In this document: positions 1 to 11,181 of the stretch, one piece after another
How positions within the stretch are numbered: the first letter of the stretch is position 1
Layout of the letters: the number at the start of each line of letters is the position of its first letter
NCBI RefSeq assembly: GCF_032062135.1
Contig: NC_092859.1
Location: 45,663,428 to 45,727,427, forward strand
Length of the DNA: 64,000 bases
Direction: 5' to 3'
Origin: Pyxicephalus adspersus
Taxonomy: Eukaryota > Chordata > Amphibia > Anura > Pyxicephalidae
The notes under the pieces: model-generated
The model's database searches: none
What the model was told of the DNA's origin: nothing
The model's input: the letters and a program-made list of their open reading frames with translations, nothing else
Position numbers and translations under genes: made by a program

Positions 1-616
1 ATTTCTCTTCCCTGTCTAGATTTTTCTCTAGTACTAATTCTGCAATCAAAGTCCCATCACTGCGATATTTTTCTGATAAAGAAAAATAAGGATTTAGATT
101 TAAGCTATAATGTCTCACACTATTCTTTCCCATATCCAAGTCTTTAGCAGAGGGCAAAGGAAATCGTACTCCAAGACTTGTAAACTGCTCCGTAATTTTA
201 ATTTCTTGATCAGCAACAGAAAAAATAGGATAATTATCGTTAATGTCCAAAATTTCAATTTCCAGGCTGAACAGCTCGAGAGGATTCCCAGCCACAACCT
301 CTAAATGTAGCAAACAGCTAGACCTGGATCCACACAGGCTTTCTCTATCAATCCTCTCTTGTATATTCAAAGCTCCATGTATCTGGTCAATAGTAAAGTA
401 TTTACTGCTTCCTTCAGATCCCAAACTCAATCTTCTTTTAGTAATATCTGCCAGGTTTAAGCCCAGATCCTGAGCTATATTCCCCACAACAGTCCCTGGA
501 TCAGACTCCTCTGCAACAGAATAATGAAGCTGCCCAGAGACCCAGCCCCAGCTACAAAGGAGAAGGGAGAAAGCTACTTGCCATTTCCAAGCATTTGAGA
601 AGCATTTGCAGTCCAT
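1..616 (-). CDS. pcdhg: Protocadherin gamma-type variable exon, N-terminal part, cut by the window edge
   Basis: Reading the minus strand from the ATG at 614-616 gives an open frame to the window edge of about 205 codons. It has a hydrophobic signal peptide (about residues 1-29, ending GWVSG), then EC1 starting QLHYSVAEESDPG, a DINDN linker at the end of EC1, and the beginning of EC2 with NPYFSLS and a final LDREEK motif. The protein is a homophilic cell-surface adhesion and recognition receptor in known family members. The start is fixed by the signal peptide and by homology to the neighbours. With the exon at 3635-6070 it forms a subgroup (SVAEESD, LGSEG, ERIDRESLCGS) distinct from the more upstream exons. 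EC3 to the splice donor lie outside the window, so intactness cannot be judged. Confidence 0.9.
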   Translation of the reverse strand, partial: MDCKCFSNAWKWQVAFSLLLCSWGWVSGQLHYSVAEESDPGTVVGNIAQDLGLNLADITKRRLSLGSEGSSKYFTIDQIHGALNIQERIDRESLCGSRSSCLLHLEVVAGNPLELFSLEIEILDINDNYPIFSVADQEIKITEQFTSLGVRFPLPSAKDLDMGKNSVRHYSLNLNPYFSLSEKYRSDGTLIAELVLEKNLDREEK

Positions 617-748
617 GTCTTAATTCCCTCTTGTAGGAATCAAGTCCTTTTGTAATCCCAACAAATATTCAAGCTGAGTTTAAATGATTTGTATAAAAAA
701 CACCATATTTCCTGCATTGAAAACATCCACAGGGTTTTCATCGGAGCT

Positions 749-890
749 GCAGCTCTTCTTTGTGTGTGAGGGAAGAAATGGGAGGGTGAATCACTGAGCC
801 AGGGGGAGGAGAACACAGCTAACATAGACAGATTCACAAAGGTTTTATTGAAAAAGAATAGACTGGATGGACTAGACTGCCCTCTTCTGT
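749..890 (-). promoter_or_regulatory. Promoter of the partial exon 1-616: conserved block plus CTCF-like site
   Basis: The GCAGCTCTTCTTTGTGTG box is at 749-770 and the conserved 33-bp block at 780-812 (minus-strand core CTGGCTCAGTGATTCACCCT). A CTCF-like core is at 877-890 (minus strand ACAGAAGAGGGCAG), 261 bp upstream of the ATG. Assignment is by repetition of the same three elements at the same spacing before 13 other exons. Binding is inferred. Confidence 0.75.
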
Positions 891-3634
891 AAAAAAGAGA
901 GAACTACAGCTTTATTGTAAAATATCAAGAAATCCAATTGTTTTATGCACTAAATATTGATATTACTAAAGTCATTAATTATATCTGGTCATTAGGTATA
1001 GTTAAATAAAAACCTAGCGCTCAGCTTTGTATGCAAAGACATCCATTTTAGAAGATCTAAAGTAATCATTTTTTTCATTGCCAATTCATTTTTGCTAATT
1101 GGCGCACATGAAACCTGTAAAGCAACCTTGATGTTCTTTAGTCCATATCTCAGATTGTCAGGAAACGATGACTGGTGATGGGCTATGTAATAAACATTTG
1201 AAATACTAAGCCTACAATTTTTAAACCACTAAACACACATGATTACATAATACAAGTTATCTGCAGTTTTTTTTAAAGCAGGTGGCCTGATGTAAAGTAA
1301 GTAAATGTAAGCTCTCGTTTTTTATGTTTTCTTTTCGGATTTGGCACTTTAGTTTTTTAAGCAGGAAAATAGATCCAGTGCACAGTATAACTAGACATAT
1401 GAATTCATATAATACAGTATGTTGATCTTCAAGGTAGCCACGTGTTTCTTGATAGTTTCTTGCTAATTCTCCCTCCCATTAAAAAGTTGTGTCAATTTTG
1501 GATCTAGAGCATTGTGCAAGAGATTGTTATTTTATATATACATAGCATGACTCTACTAAGTAAGCGTTAGGTGAATATCATAAATTAATCATTAGGTGTC
1601 TTTTAGTTAAATTTGACTTTAAAGGAGTCAAGCTAATTTTTACATGGTCACGAGATAATTATTAATTGCACAAACGCTGAATTTGGCATTACATTATCAC
1701 ATTATTCTGGATGAAGGCATAATAAGCATGGTCTTTTATTTGATACTGATGAGCTGCTGAAAGTCAAAGTGCTTTTTTAATAGAATAATGGTTAGTTTAC
1801 ATGTGATACCATCAATGAGTTCATGTCTCTCTGACACAAATGTCTTTGTATAAGTAAAGCAAATGTTGTTTAGTTTTCATTTAGGTTAACTGTTTTACTG
1901 ACTTTACAATTTGTTCACTACACTAAAGGAATTGTTCAAAGACAGCTTTTGCTTTCAGGTTTTCCCTGTTACCTTACAGATGTCTAATGGGCTTTAAAGG
2001 TAATACTACAATTTCAAGGTGTATATGTATATAAAATGTCAGGTATATTAGTATTATAAGGTAAAATACTTTCAATGCACTGAGATTGGTAAAAAGGGTG
2101 ACATTAAATACATGGAATACAAAATCACTATTTGAGTTACTTGTTTAGTAAGTCAAGCCCAATAAAAAGATTAAATTTTACTCTCTGAATGTTGCTGTAA
2201 TTGGACCTCTACAACGTAAAAACATAATGACTAATACAGTAATATTTAAATATCAACAAGATAAATTATCATTCTAATTTACCATATATATTTAGGACCT
2301 AAAGTGCCATGGCCACTGGGGCAGCATTTCTACTGCTATCACAACTGTAAATGTATAATAATAATACATAAAAGTGCATAGCATAGGGCTGTTCTTCCCA
2401 CAACCATCATGGCTCCCTCCAATGACCCTGCACTATCATCATGGCTCCCTCCAATGACCCTGCACTATCATCATGGCTCCCTCCAATGACCCTGCACTAT
2501 CATCATGGCTCCCTCAAATGACCCTGCACTATCACTATGACCACTCTCTCATACCCACTCTCTGAACACAAGATAGCTAAATCTAATAATGCATATACCA
2601 ATATCAGGCTGCACTACCAGTGCAATATACAGAAAATATGAAGTGCAAAATCATGAAAATGCTGATCTGCTGCTAAGTCAGAGTAAATTCTATTCTTCTC
2701 TCTCACAGACAGCTAAAACTGAAAGAAGACTTAATACATATTTACAGGGAAAATATGGAAAGTTGCAAATAAAGTTCAGATGGGCCATATTTAGCCAATA
2801 GTCTAGCAGTTGAGCATAATGGCATACTGCTAGCTTAATGTATAAACAGAAGTAATAATATTTGAATATGTATATACTGTGAGGTCCTATCATTGATGGA
2901 AAATAACATACGGAAGTAATATGGTACATATAGTAATAGGTTACATATACAATGTACAGCTTTCACATAGCATGTGAGCATTTTCCAGATCTAATTATGC
3001 TAATTTACTGAAGACACGTAGACCTTCCATTCAAAAATGTGAATATTTAATATAATTATCCAATCATGCCAAAAGCTAATTCCTGTTTGGGTATCCAAAC
3101 ATCTGTAGATTCTTTGCACATAAATAGATAATTAAAGTTAATATTCATACATTTTTGTAAAGAAAAATCTCATCTTCCTTAGTTATTAATCCTTGCTATA
3201 TTTTAAAATATGAATATAGATGTTAGCTATAGTGACATTTTCCACCCTAAATGGTAAACTGTCAACCACATACTGATTCTACACCCTACACACATAGCAA
3301 GATGGATGGCAAGTGATAAAAAATGTATTCCAGCTAATGTTTATGTTAATCCACATAAGATATGATCTGCCTGGAGCTTGAAGATAAATGCTATTAAATA
3401 GGGTGTTACTTTCACCCCCTTTTACTCCATAGGATCGCATTTCACCACCAATGCTAACTTTATGCACATAGATGCCAAAGCTGGTCTTTAATTAACTCCT
3501 TGATCTTACATTTGAGTTAAACCCATACCTACCAAGTCACTGCAATAACAATAACGTGATAATGTTGGATGTAAAAAAAAGTAAATGAAAATCTGTTTTC
3601 TCTCTTGTAAACATTGGTAAACATGATATCTCAC
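891..3634. other. Intergenic, AT-rich
   Basis: No protocadherin sequence or convincing gene was seen. The one clear structure is the 32-bp tandem repeat at 2405-2532. Short open frames here (for example 2589-2801 plus, 2690-2929 minus and 3279-3467 minus) have no family features. The part of the minus frame between 3506 and 3634 is read-through past the splice donor of the next exon. Confidence 0.6.
2405..2532. repeat. Tandem repeat, 32-bp unit, four copies
   Basis: Four head-to-tail copies of a 32-bp unit beginning CATCATGGCTCCCTCCAATG and ending CCCTGCACTAT. Units start near 2405, 2437, 2469 and 2501. The first three are almost identical and the fourth has a C to A change (CCCTCAAATG). A degenerate partial copy follows. 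No open frame of note covers it. Confidence 0.95.
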
Positions 3635-6070
3635 CTGATAAAGTGTAGTCACAAAGTTGGATTTAGAAAATGACTGAGTATCATTTATCAAATCATTGTG
3701 CTGCAAACAATTTTCGTTTGTTTGGAAGGATAAATCTTGAGTTTCTGTGGATGGGAAACAAGCTGGATAACATGGCCCATGTGTTTCTGGTGGAGCCATT
3801 CTCACTTCCATGTACTTTAATGTTCCATCTGTGTTCAGGTAAAGTGTTGGTTTGTACTGATCCAAATAAGATGTGGAAAGTGGCTTGTTTGAGAAACAAG
3901 ATCCACAGCTACTGTCATAATTCTTTCTAAGGCATCTAACAATTATTATTGTAAAGGTTACGAGAAAGACTAAACTAATTGCTGACAAGGAAATAATAAG
4001 ATACAAAGTCATGTCTGTTGTGGATTTACCATTAGTAAGAAAATCATGAGATTTAGGGCTTTCCTGAGCAATATTCTCCATTATATTTACAATCAGAGTG
4101 ACTGTAGAGGACAGTGATGGCTCCCCATGATCACTGACTGTAATGACAAGTCGATGTTCTGTGTTATCCCTCTCCTGTAATCCTTGCAGAGTTCTGACTT
4201 CTCCGGTATATTCAGAGATGTGAAACAAAGCTGGGCTGCCAGACTGAACCAGACTATAGGTGAGCCAGGCATTGTGCCCAGAATCCAGATCCACCGCAGA
4301 TACTTTACTGACTAAATAGCCAGCAGATGCAGATCTGGGAATGGTCTCTTGTGTGATGACTTCCCCTGAGTTCTCCGGGTATAATATAGAGGGATAGTTG
4401 TCATTTGTATCCTGAATAAATAAGAAGACTGAAACATTGGAAAACAGCTTTGGGGATCCACAATCTTCCACTCTAGCTGTGATCTGTAGAACTTGGAATT
4501 GTTCATAATCAAAGGAGCGCTGGGCATAAATATTACCAGTGTCGGAGTTAATGTAGACAAATGAAGAGACCGGAGATCCATCTATGTGACTCTCCACTAT
4601 GGAATAAATGAGCATTGCATTATCTCCCTCATCTGGATCTCCAGCAGATACTGAACACAACAGTCTGCCAGGCTCATTGTTTTCTGATATGAAGGCATTG
4701 TAAGCAGACTGTAGAAATGCTGGAGGATTATCATTAACATCAGAAATATTAATGATGATTGTAGCCTGACTGCTTAAAGGTGGAGAGCCCAGATCAGAAG
4801 TGATCAGTGTAATAGTATATTGTGAGACTTTCTCCCTGTCCAGATGTTTACTAGTGACCAGTGTGTAACGATTTGACATCTGCTGGAAATTAAAGGGCAA
4901 TTCTGCTGGTATTTCCAATTTTACTTCCCCATTTTTACCAGAATCCTTATCTTTGACCATTATAAACCCAACAACAGTCCCTATCGGCGCATTTTCAGGA
5001 ACGCCATTAACGTTTGTAGTCAGTTTAATTTCTGGAGCATTATCGTTTACATCCACAACTTCAATCTGAACAACACATCGTCCCTCTAGTTCAGGAATAC
5101 CCCTATCTATTGCTCTGACAGATAATTCATACACATTGGTCACTTCAAAATCCACAATGCCTTTATTAAATATTTCTCCTGTCTGTGCATTTAAACTAAA
5201 AACCTCCTTTGCTGCCTCCACAGTGCTGTGATGAAATGAATATTCAATTTCTCCATTGATCCCTTCGTCCAGGTCTGTTGCATTCAGATGTATAATAGGG
5301 GATTTTAAAGGGAGATTTTCCAGTATACTGATTTTATACATTGATTGATTAAAGACTGGGGCATTATCATTAATGTCAAATATTGTAACAGTAATCTGGG
5401 ATGTCCCTGAAAGGGAATTTTCTCCTCCATCAATAGCAGTAAGCGTGAGGATGTGTTCTTTCTTCTCTTCCCTGTCCAGAGTTTTTTCTAATACCAGTTT
5501 TGGAATAGGTTTGCCATCTTTGTGATTTGTAACAGATAAAGAAAAATATGGATTTTTATTTAATCTGTATTGAGCTACACTGTTAACACCAATGTCTGGG
5601 TCCAGTGCTGTTTCTAAAGGGATTAAAGTACCAGGGCTAGAACCCTGTTCTATAATTTTTATTACTTGGTTAGCAACTAGAAATGTTGGAGCATTATCAT
5701 TTATATCTAATACCTGGATTTCCAAGCTAAACAATTCCAATGGGTTCTCTGCTACAAGCTCCAAACGCATTACACATCTTGAAGAAGATCCACATAGGCT
5801 CTCCCTATCTATCCTTTCCTGTACAATTAGAGCACCATGTTTCTGGTCAACAGAAAAAAATCTGCTATTTCCTTCAGAACCCAAATGTAATCTCCGTTTA
5901 CTAATAGCTGCCTGGTCTAAGCCCAGATCTCGAGCTACGTTGCCCACAACAGCCCCTTCATCTGATTCCTCTGCAACAGAATAATAAATCTGTCCAGAAG
6001 CCCAGCCCCAGCTGCAAAAGAGAATGGAGAAAGCTACTTGCCAAGCTTTGAAAGAACCTTGGATGTTCAT
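3635..6070 (-). CDS. pcdhg: Protocadherin gamma-type variable exon, intact, divergent subgroup
   Basis: An 812-codon exon from the ATG at 6068-6070 to a donor at 3635 (minus strand TATCAG|GTGAGA), ending in phase 0. Signal peptide about 1-27, then six EC repeats separated by DINDNAP, DINDNAP, DVNDNAP, DVNDNPP and DTNDNYP linkers. EC6 contains GYLVSKVSAVDLDSGHNAW and SDHGEPSLS. The TM helix follows TTDMTLYL, with a basic stop-transfer RCLRK. The cytoplasmic segment has DGTLKYMEVRM like its paralogues, but then diverges: PPETHGPCYPACF and SFSKSNFVTTLYQ replace the PQQRDSAFLQSLDF stretch shared by the other exons. Its role is calcium-dependent homophilic recognition at the cell surface (family knowledge). 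The open frame continues into the intron to 3506, which is read-through, not coding. Confidence 0.93.
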
Positions 6071-6212
6071 ATTACAATGTCCTTCTTTCCAAAGTCTTGA
6101 AATGTGCTAGCCTTGAGGTCCTTGTAATCCAATATATGGTCATCGTTATGAAAAATCCACTGGACAGAATAAAATCCTTGCTGTGTGCATGATAGCAGTA
6201 ATCGTCGGAGCA

Positions 6213-6359
6213 GCAGCTCTTTGTGTGAGTGAGAAAAAAAAGATGGGAGGGTGAATCACTGAGCCAGGGGGTGGAGAGAGCAGCACTGACTCAAGCACAT
6301 CCAGTGCATGGCATAAAAACTCAGAAACAAAATCAGATGACAGGCCTGCCCTCTAGTGA
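6213..6359 (-). promoter_or_regulatory. Promoter of exon 3635-6070: conserved block plus CTCF-like site
   Basis: GCAGCTCTTTGTGTGAG at 6213-6229; conserved block at 6245-6278, with the GGTGGAG variant also seen in the promoters at 11057 and 54659; CTCF-like core at 6346-6359 (minus TCACTAGAGGGCAG), 276 bp from the ATG, the longest such distance in the window. Confidence 0.78.
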
Positions 6360-8466
6360 CTAAATGTAGGAATTTCAATACTTTACCATTATCATAGCTT
6401 GAATGTATTTTATGGGATTTGTATTATTGTAATTAATACTTTTTTTTTTTACAGAAAAATACTCTGAATTTTAGTTGGAAATACTCTATTCTGCTTTTCC
6501 AAAAGATGACCTGACTATGTCTACTTACTACAGAATTTTACTTCTTAGTATTTACAATAAACTTTAAAAAAAAGTCTGTATAAAATGTTACAGTAACAAT
6601 TAAGCCAATAAAAAATGAGGGACATTAACAGATCACAATTGCATCTTTATATTGTAAAGATGTATATTGAGATACCTTACATATATCGTAAGCCACGAAG
6701 GTATCAATTAACTCAATATTTCTTTTAAGATACACAACTCTTTTTTTCTCATACTATATATGTTAAATATACATAATAAATGTTTAATTATTTTAGATTA
6801 TTTTTCAATCAAGTCTTATTTTTAGTAGTCTACAACATTAATTGTAATAATTAGTTTCTCCTATAAAGAAAAAGTGGTAAAAACCTATTGGTTTGCCGTT
6901 CCTGGGTGGGTCACTGGCTCATCATGTGAATCTTCCAAAAGACAGGGAGCTGATCGGTACTCTCGTCACTTACTAAGAGCTCTGATGTGTGATATCATTT
7001 GTCCACAACCACCCCTCTGACTTTTCTATAAAATAAGACACTTCTTTTAAAAAACAGCTCGTGAACAAGTTCTAAATTGTTAGCATATCAGCCTAAAATT
7101 AAACTTGTTATGAAATGAAATATGATAAAACAGTAAAGAAATTACCATATGCATTTTAAACAGAACCAATAGCATCAAACCAACCTCTATTTCAAAGACA
7201 TACATTCCCTGCTTCACAGTAACAAACATGTAATAGAAACCACCTTGGTTCAGGGAGTCTTTGCCAGACATCCTGGGGAAAATGTATACCACAAATACAC
7301 CAACTTCTGTCATCTGTGACGACAGATGAAAAACCTGTACTCCACATAGTGTGAAAATGTAGAAGCCGCTATATGCGAATATCACATAGGAAAGAAACAA
7401 GAATCATGCATAAAAAGTAGCTCTGGGATAGTGAAGTTCTGGGTAGATGAAAATAAACAGATGCACATAACCTGCAAAAATGTTCCTAGCCTGTCTTCTA
7501 ACCTACCAGCATGTTGTGGTAAGATAATTGAAAGCAATTTTCTAATGCTATTTAATTAAGATGGGAAATTAAAAAATGTTTTATTATTCTTTAGTATTCA
7601 GTGGTCGTAGGGTAAAATAAAAAAGTTTTCCCCATGTACCATGCCAGCTTTGGACCTGAATGACCAGTCACAAGGTCAAGCAGTGCAATGTTGGAAAGGC
7701 CTTAGCCCTCTTTAAACTTTCAGAGAGGGCACCAGAAGGTAAATAGTAAATTGGGGGACAGCAGAAATAGTAAGTATTTATAGGTGAGGAGGTGGCCTGT
7801 AAAATCTGCCATGTTATCCTGCACAGAAAAAGCAATTGGTTCATTTTAAGGAACATAGGAAAGGTCAAATTGAAATATTGTAATCTGATTACTGTAGTGA
7901 TACATTAAAACACATGCAGAGAATGACAAGCAATACTAATATTAAAAGAATATGTTTCCTCATCAGTATTACCTATGCCAGGTAAAATTACTTAGTTACT
8001 TAGATACCGAAAATTTCTAAATGCTGCTCCACTATAAAGAAATCCTGTACTAGAATTGACAGTTTCAGGAGTTTCAATCTCCTGTGCCCAGCTTAGTGGT
8101 CCTTCCATTTACTATAGGACTCAATACTTTAATACAGGTTAGTAGGAAGAAACAATAACAAATTTCAAAGGTGTTGGTATCAGAAGATACCAACAATTTG
8201 TGTTTATGTAAGAAACATGAAATATATCCATATTAAAAAAAATTCTTAGGGATATGATTATTTCAAATTAAAGTCTGCAATCAAAGTCTGTTAAAACATA
8301 CAATTTAAAAAGCAAAAACCATTTATTTACCCCCAAAAGCAAAAACCATTTTATATCCTAATCACACATCAATACCAAACAGTAATAATACATGAGGATA
8401 GGAATGAATACTTTTGTGACTTTTAATTACAAAGAAATAGGAAATATCTGTATATCTATTTCTCAC
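6360..8466. other. Intergenic, AT-rich
   Basis: No gene or classifiable repeat recognised. A minus-strand frame at 7080-7400 (106 codons) is rich in hydrophobic residues but matches no family I can name. 8362-8466 is intronic read-through of the next exon. Confidence 0.5.
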
Positions 8467-10914
8467 CTTGCTGGGGTCATTCAAACAGCTTGTATCTGAT
8501 GTGCTATCATTGTCTTTAACAAGTTCTCTTAAATGAGGGAAATCCAGAAATTGTAGAAAAGTGGAATCCCGCTGTTGTGGGGCTGGGGGCACATTAGTTT
8601 GGTAACATTGTCCTTGTCCTCCTGGAGGAACCATTCTGACTTCCATGTATTTTAATGTTCCATCCGTGTTCATGAAAAGTGCTGGCTGATACTGATCCAT
8701 GTATGATTTAGAATCAGACCCACCAAGATAACAGCAACTACTGCTATACCCATAACTTTCCTTCCTCAGACATCTCACTAGTAATATAATAAATGTCACT
8801 AGAGAAACTAAACTGATAGCTACAAGAGAAACTATTAAATATAAAGTCATATCTGATGATGGTTTTGAATTTCTCAAGAAGTCTCCATATTTGGGTCTCT
8901 CTACTACAATCTCATCTGCTATACTAACAACTATAGTGACAGTGGTAGATAATGGAGGATCCCCATGATCGCTGATGGTGACAACAACTCGCTGCTCCGT
9001 ATTTTCCATTTCCTGAAATCCTCGCAAAGTCCTGACCTCTCCTGTATGTTTAGAGACTTGGAACAGTGCAGAACTACCAGGTTCAATGAGGTTAAAGGCC
9101 AACCAGGCATTGTGACCAGAGTCCAGATCTACTGCTGTCAGTTTGGTCACCAGATATCCGGCACTTGTAGATTTTGGGATTCTCTCTTGGACAATGAGAT
9201 CCTCAGAGTGCTCGGGATACAGCAGGGTGGGGGATTTGTCATTTGTATCCAATATGAATATAAAGACAGGAATAGTGGAAAATAATTTGGGAGATCCAGA
9301 ATCCTCTACTTTTATGGTGATTTGTAGAGTCTGAATGTGGTCATACTCAAAGGAACGCTGCGCATATATATCACCAGTATTAGAATTAATATAAACAAAA
9401 GAGGATACAGAAAATCCATCTATCTGAGTCTCCACTATGGAGAAAACCAGATCAGAATTAACCCCCTCATCTGTATCAGTAGCAGACACTGTACATAGAA
9501 GAGTCCCCGGGTCACTATTCTCCTTAATGAAAGCATTATATGTAGATTGTGTAAATGTTGGGGCATTATCATTAACATCAGAAACCCTGAGACTAACAGT
9601 TGTCTTACTGGACAGAGGTGGAGAGCCCAAATCTGTAGCTGTCAAGTCAATAGTGTAGAGGTGGATTTTTTCTCTGTCCAGATTCCCATCAGTAGTCAGT
9701 GAATAATGATCTTTATTAACCCGGATTTTAAATGGTACGATGTTAGATATATCTAACTGTATTTCTCCATTTTTTCCCGAGTCTTTATCTATCACATTTA
9801 TTAATCCTACAACAGTACCTAATGGTGCATTTTCTAATATCTCATTGGTAAATGAAGAAAAATAGATTTCTGGGGAATTATCATTTACATCTTCTATTTC
9901 CACCTGAACCAGACAGTTTCCTGTTAGCTTTGGTGTCCCTTTATCTACAGCCTTGACAGACAATTCATAAAAATTCAACTCCTCAAAATCCAGGTTTCCT
10001 GTAATAAATATCTCTCCACTTTGTTGTTTTAAATCAAACAATTTTCTGGCAGATGCAGAAGTGTGTTCGTCAAAGTAATATTGAATTTCGCCATTCATGG
10101 CCTCATCTTGGTCTGTTGCATTCAGAATTATTATACGAGAATTTAAAGGGAGATTTTCTCTTAGACTGATTTTATAAACTGATTGATTAAATATTGGTGG
10201 ATTATCATTGATATCTAATACTTTTATTGTGATATGACATGATCCTGATCTCGCTGGATCTCCTCCATCTATAGCAGTCAGAATAAGATTGTGTTCTTGT
10301 TTTTCCTCCCTATCTAACACCTTCTCTAATATGAGCTGAGGTATGAGAGTACCATCATAACGATTATTAACTGAAAATGAGAAATAAGGATTTGTATTTA
10401 ATGTGTACTGACTAACACTGTTTGCACCAATGTCTAAATCTTCAGCTATCTCCAAAGAAAACTGAGCCCCTGGGCTTGTTAACAATTCAGTAATCTCAAT
10501 GAAATGATCCCTTTTAGAAAATGTTGGGGAATTATCATTAATATCCAGAATCTCAATTTCTATATTAAAAAGCTCTAGAGGATTTTCAGCAACCACTTCT
10601 ACATGCAGCCGGCAATTCACAATGGATCTACAAAGGATCTCTCTATCAATTCTGTCCTTTACAAATAAGCCTCCATTTTCTTTATTTACAGTAAAATATT
10701 TTTGGTTTTTCTCAGATGAAATATGTAATCTGCGCTGAGAAATCTCTGCACGTTTTATTCCCAAATCCTGAGCTACATTTCCTACCCATGTCCCTGGATC
10801 AGACTCCTCCACAATAGAATAACGAAGCTGCCCAGAGACCCAGCCCCAGCTACAAAGGAGAAGGGAGAAAGCTACTTGCCATTTCCAACACAGATAGCAG
10901 TCTCTGAAGTCCAT
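8467..10914 (-). CDS. pcdhg: Protocadherin gamma-type variable exon, intact
   Basis: 816 codons, from the ATG at 10912-10914 to donor CCCAGCAAG|GTGAGA at 8467, phase 0. Signal peptide 1-28; EC1 29-128; EC2 about 133-237; EC3 243-346; EC4 351-450; EC5 453-559; EC6 562-670; TM about 690-714; cytoplasmic segment 715-816. Calcium-site motifs LDREE, LDREK, DINDN and DVNDN are in place at most repeat borders. The EC5-EC6 linker reads DTNDKSP where all other copies have DTNDNSP, so one usual calcium-ligand Asn is Lys here. The juxtamembrane tail has SSSCCYL (Cys pair) and the tail carries DGTLKYMEVRMVPPGGQG and PQQRDSTFLQFLDFPHL. This copy serves as the length and domain reference for the deleted copies. 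Confidence 0.95.
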
Positions 10915-11056
10915 ATCTTAAAACAGATCCTTGATATTTGCTGTAACATAAATCCTCTATAATCCAAGATGCTTTGGGTTATAAATTGCTGTTTCTAACC
11001 CTAAAAAATAATCCATACAAAAGAAAACATATCCACAGGATTTTCATCGCAGCCCA

Positions 11057-11181
11057 GCAGCTCTTTGTGTGAGAAAAAAAAGATGGGAGGAAGAATCACT
11101 GAGCCAGGGGGTGGAGAGCGTACAGCTAATGTTAGAGGAACCTGCTGCAAAGCTAAACATGACAAGCCTGCCCTCTTGTGG
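11057..11181 (-). promoter_or_regulatory. Promoter of exon 8467-10914: conserved block plus strong CTCF-like site
   Basis: GCAGCTCTTTGTGTGAG from 11057; conserved block at 11085-11118 with two changes (GGAGGAAGAATCACTGAG on plus); CTCF-like core at 11168-11181 reads CCACAAGAGGGCAG on minus, one of the best matches to the known CTCF core. Distance to the ATG is 254 bp. Confidence 0.82.

Noticed and set aside
1..616. Idea that the left-edge exon is broken because short minus-strand frames in other phases are seen there
   Set aside because: Translation from the ATG at 614-616 is continuous to the window edge with all expected EC1-EC2 motifs, so it is simply truncated by the window.
3506..3634. 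Extension of coding sequence beyond the splice donors (for example 3506-3634, 8362-8466, 52430-52525)
   Set aside because: The tails become unrelated between copies exactly after the AAG/CAG|GT donor, as expected for intron read-through.
5592..5984. Plus-strand open frame of 130 codons inside the exon 3635-6070
   Set aside because: It is antisense to EC1-EC2 of a clear protocadherin exon. Similar plus-strand frames recur over the same EC1, EC5 and EC6 positions in other copies, so they are by-products of the conserved coding strand.
7080..7400. Minus-strand open frame of 106 hydrophobic codons, briefly thought to resemble a transporter fragment
   Set aside because: No consistent run of family motifs could be matched, no splice or promoter context was seen, and the order of resembling words did not fit any transporter I know. 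A protein search of this frame would decide.
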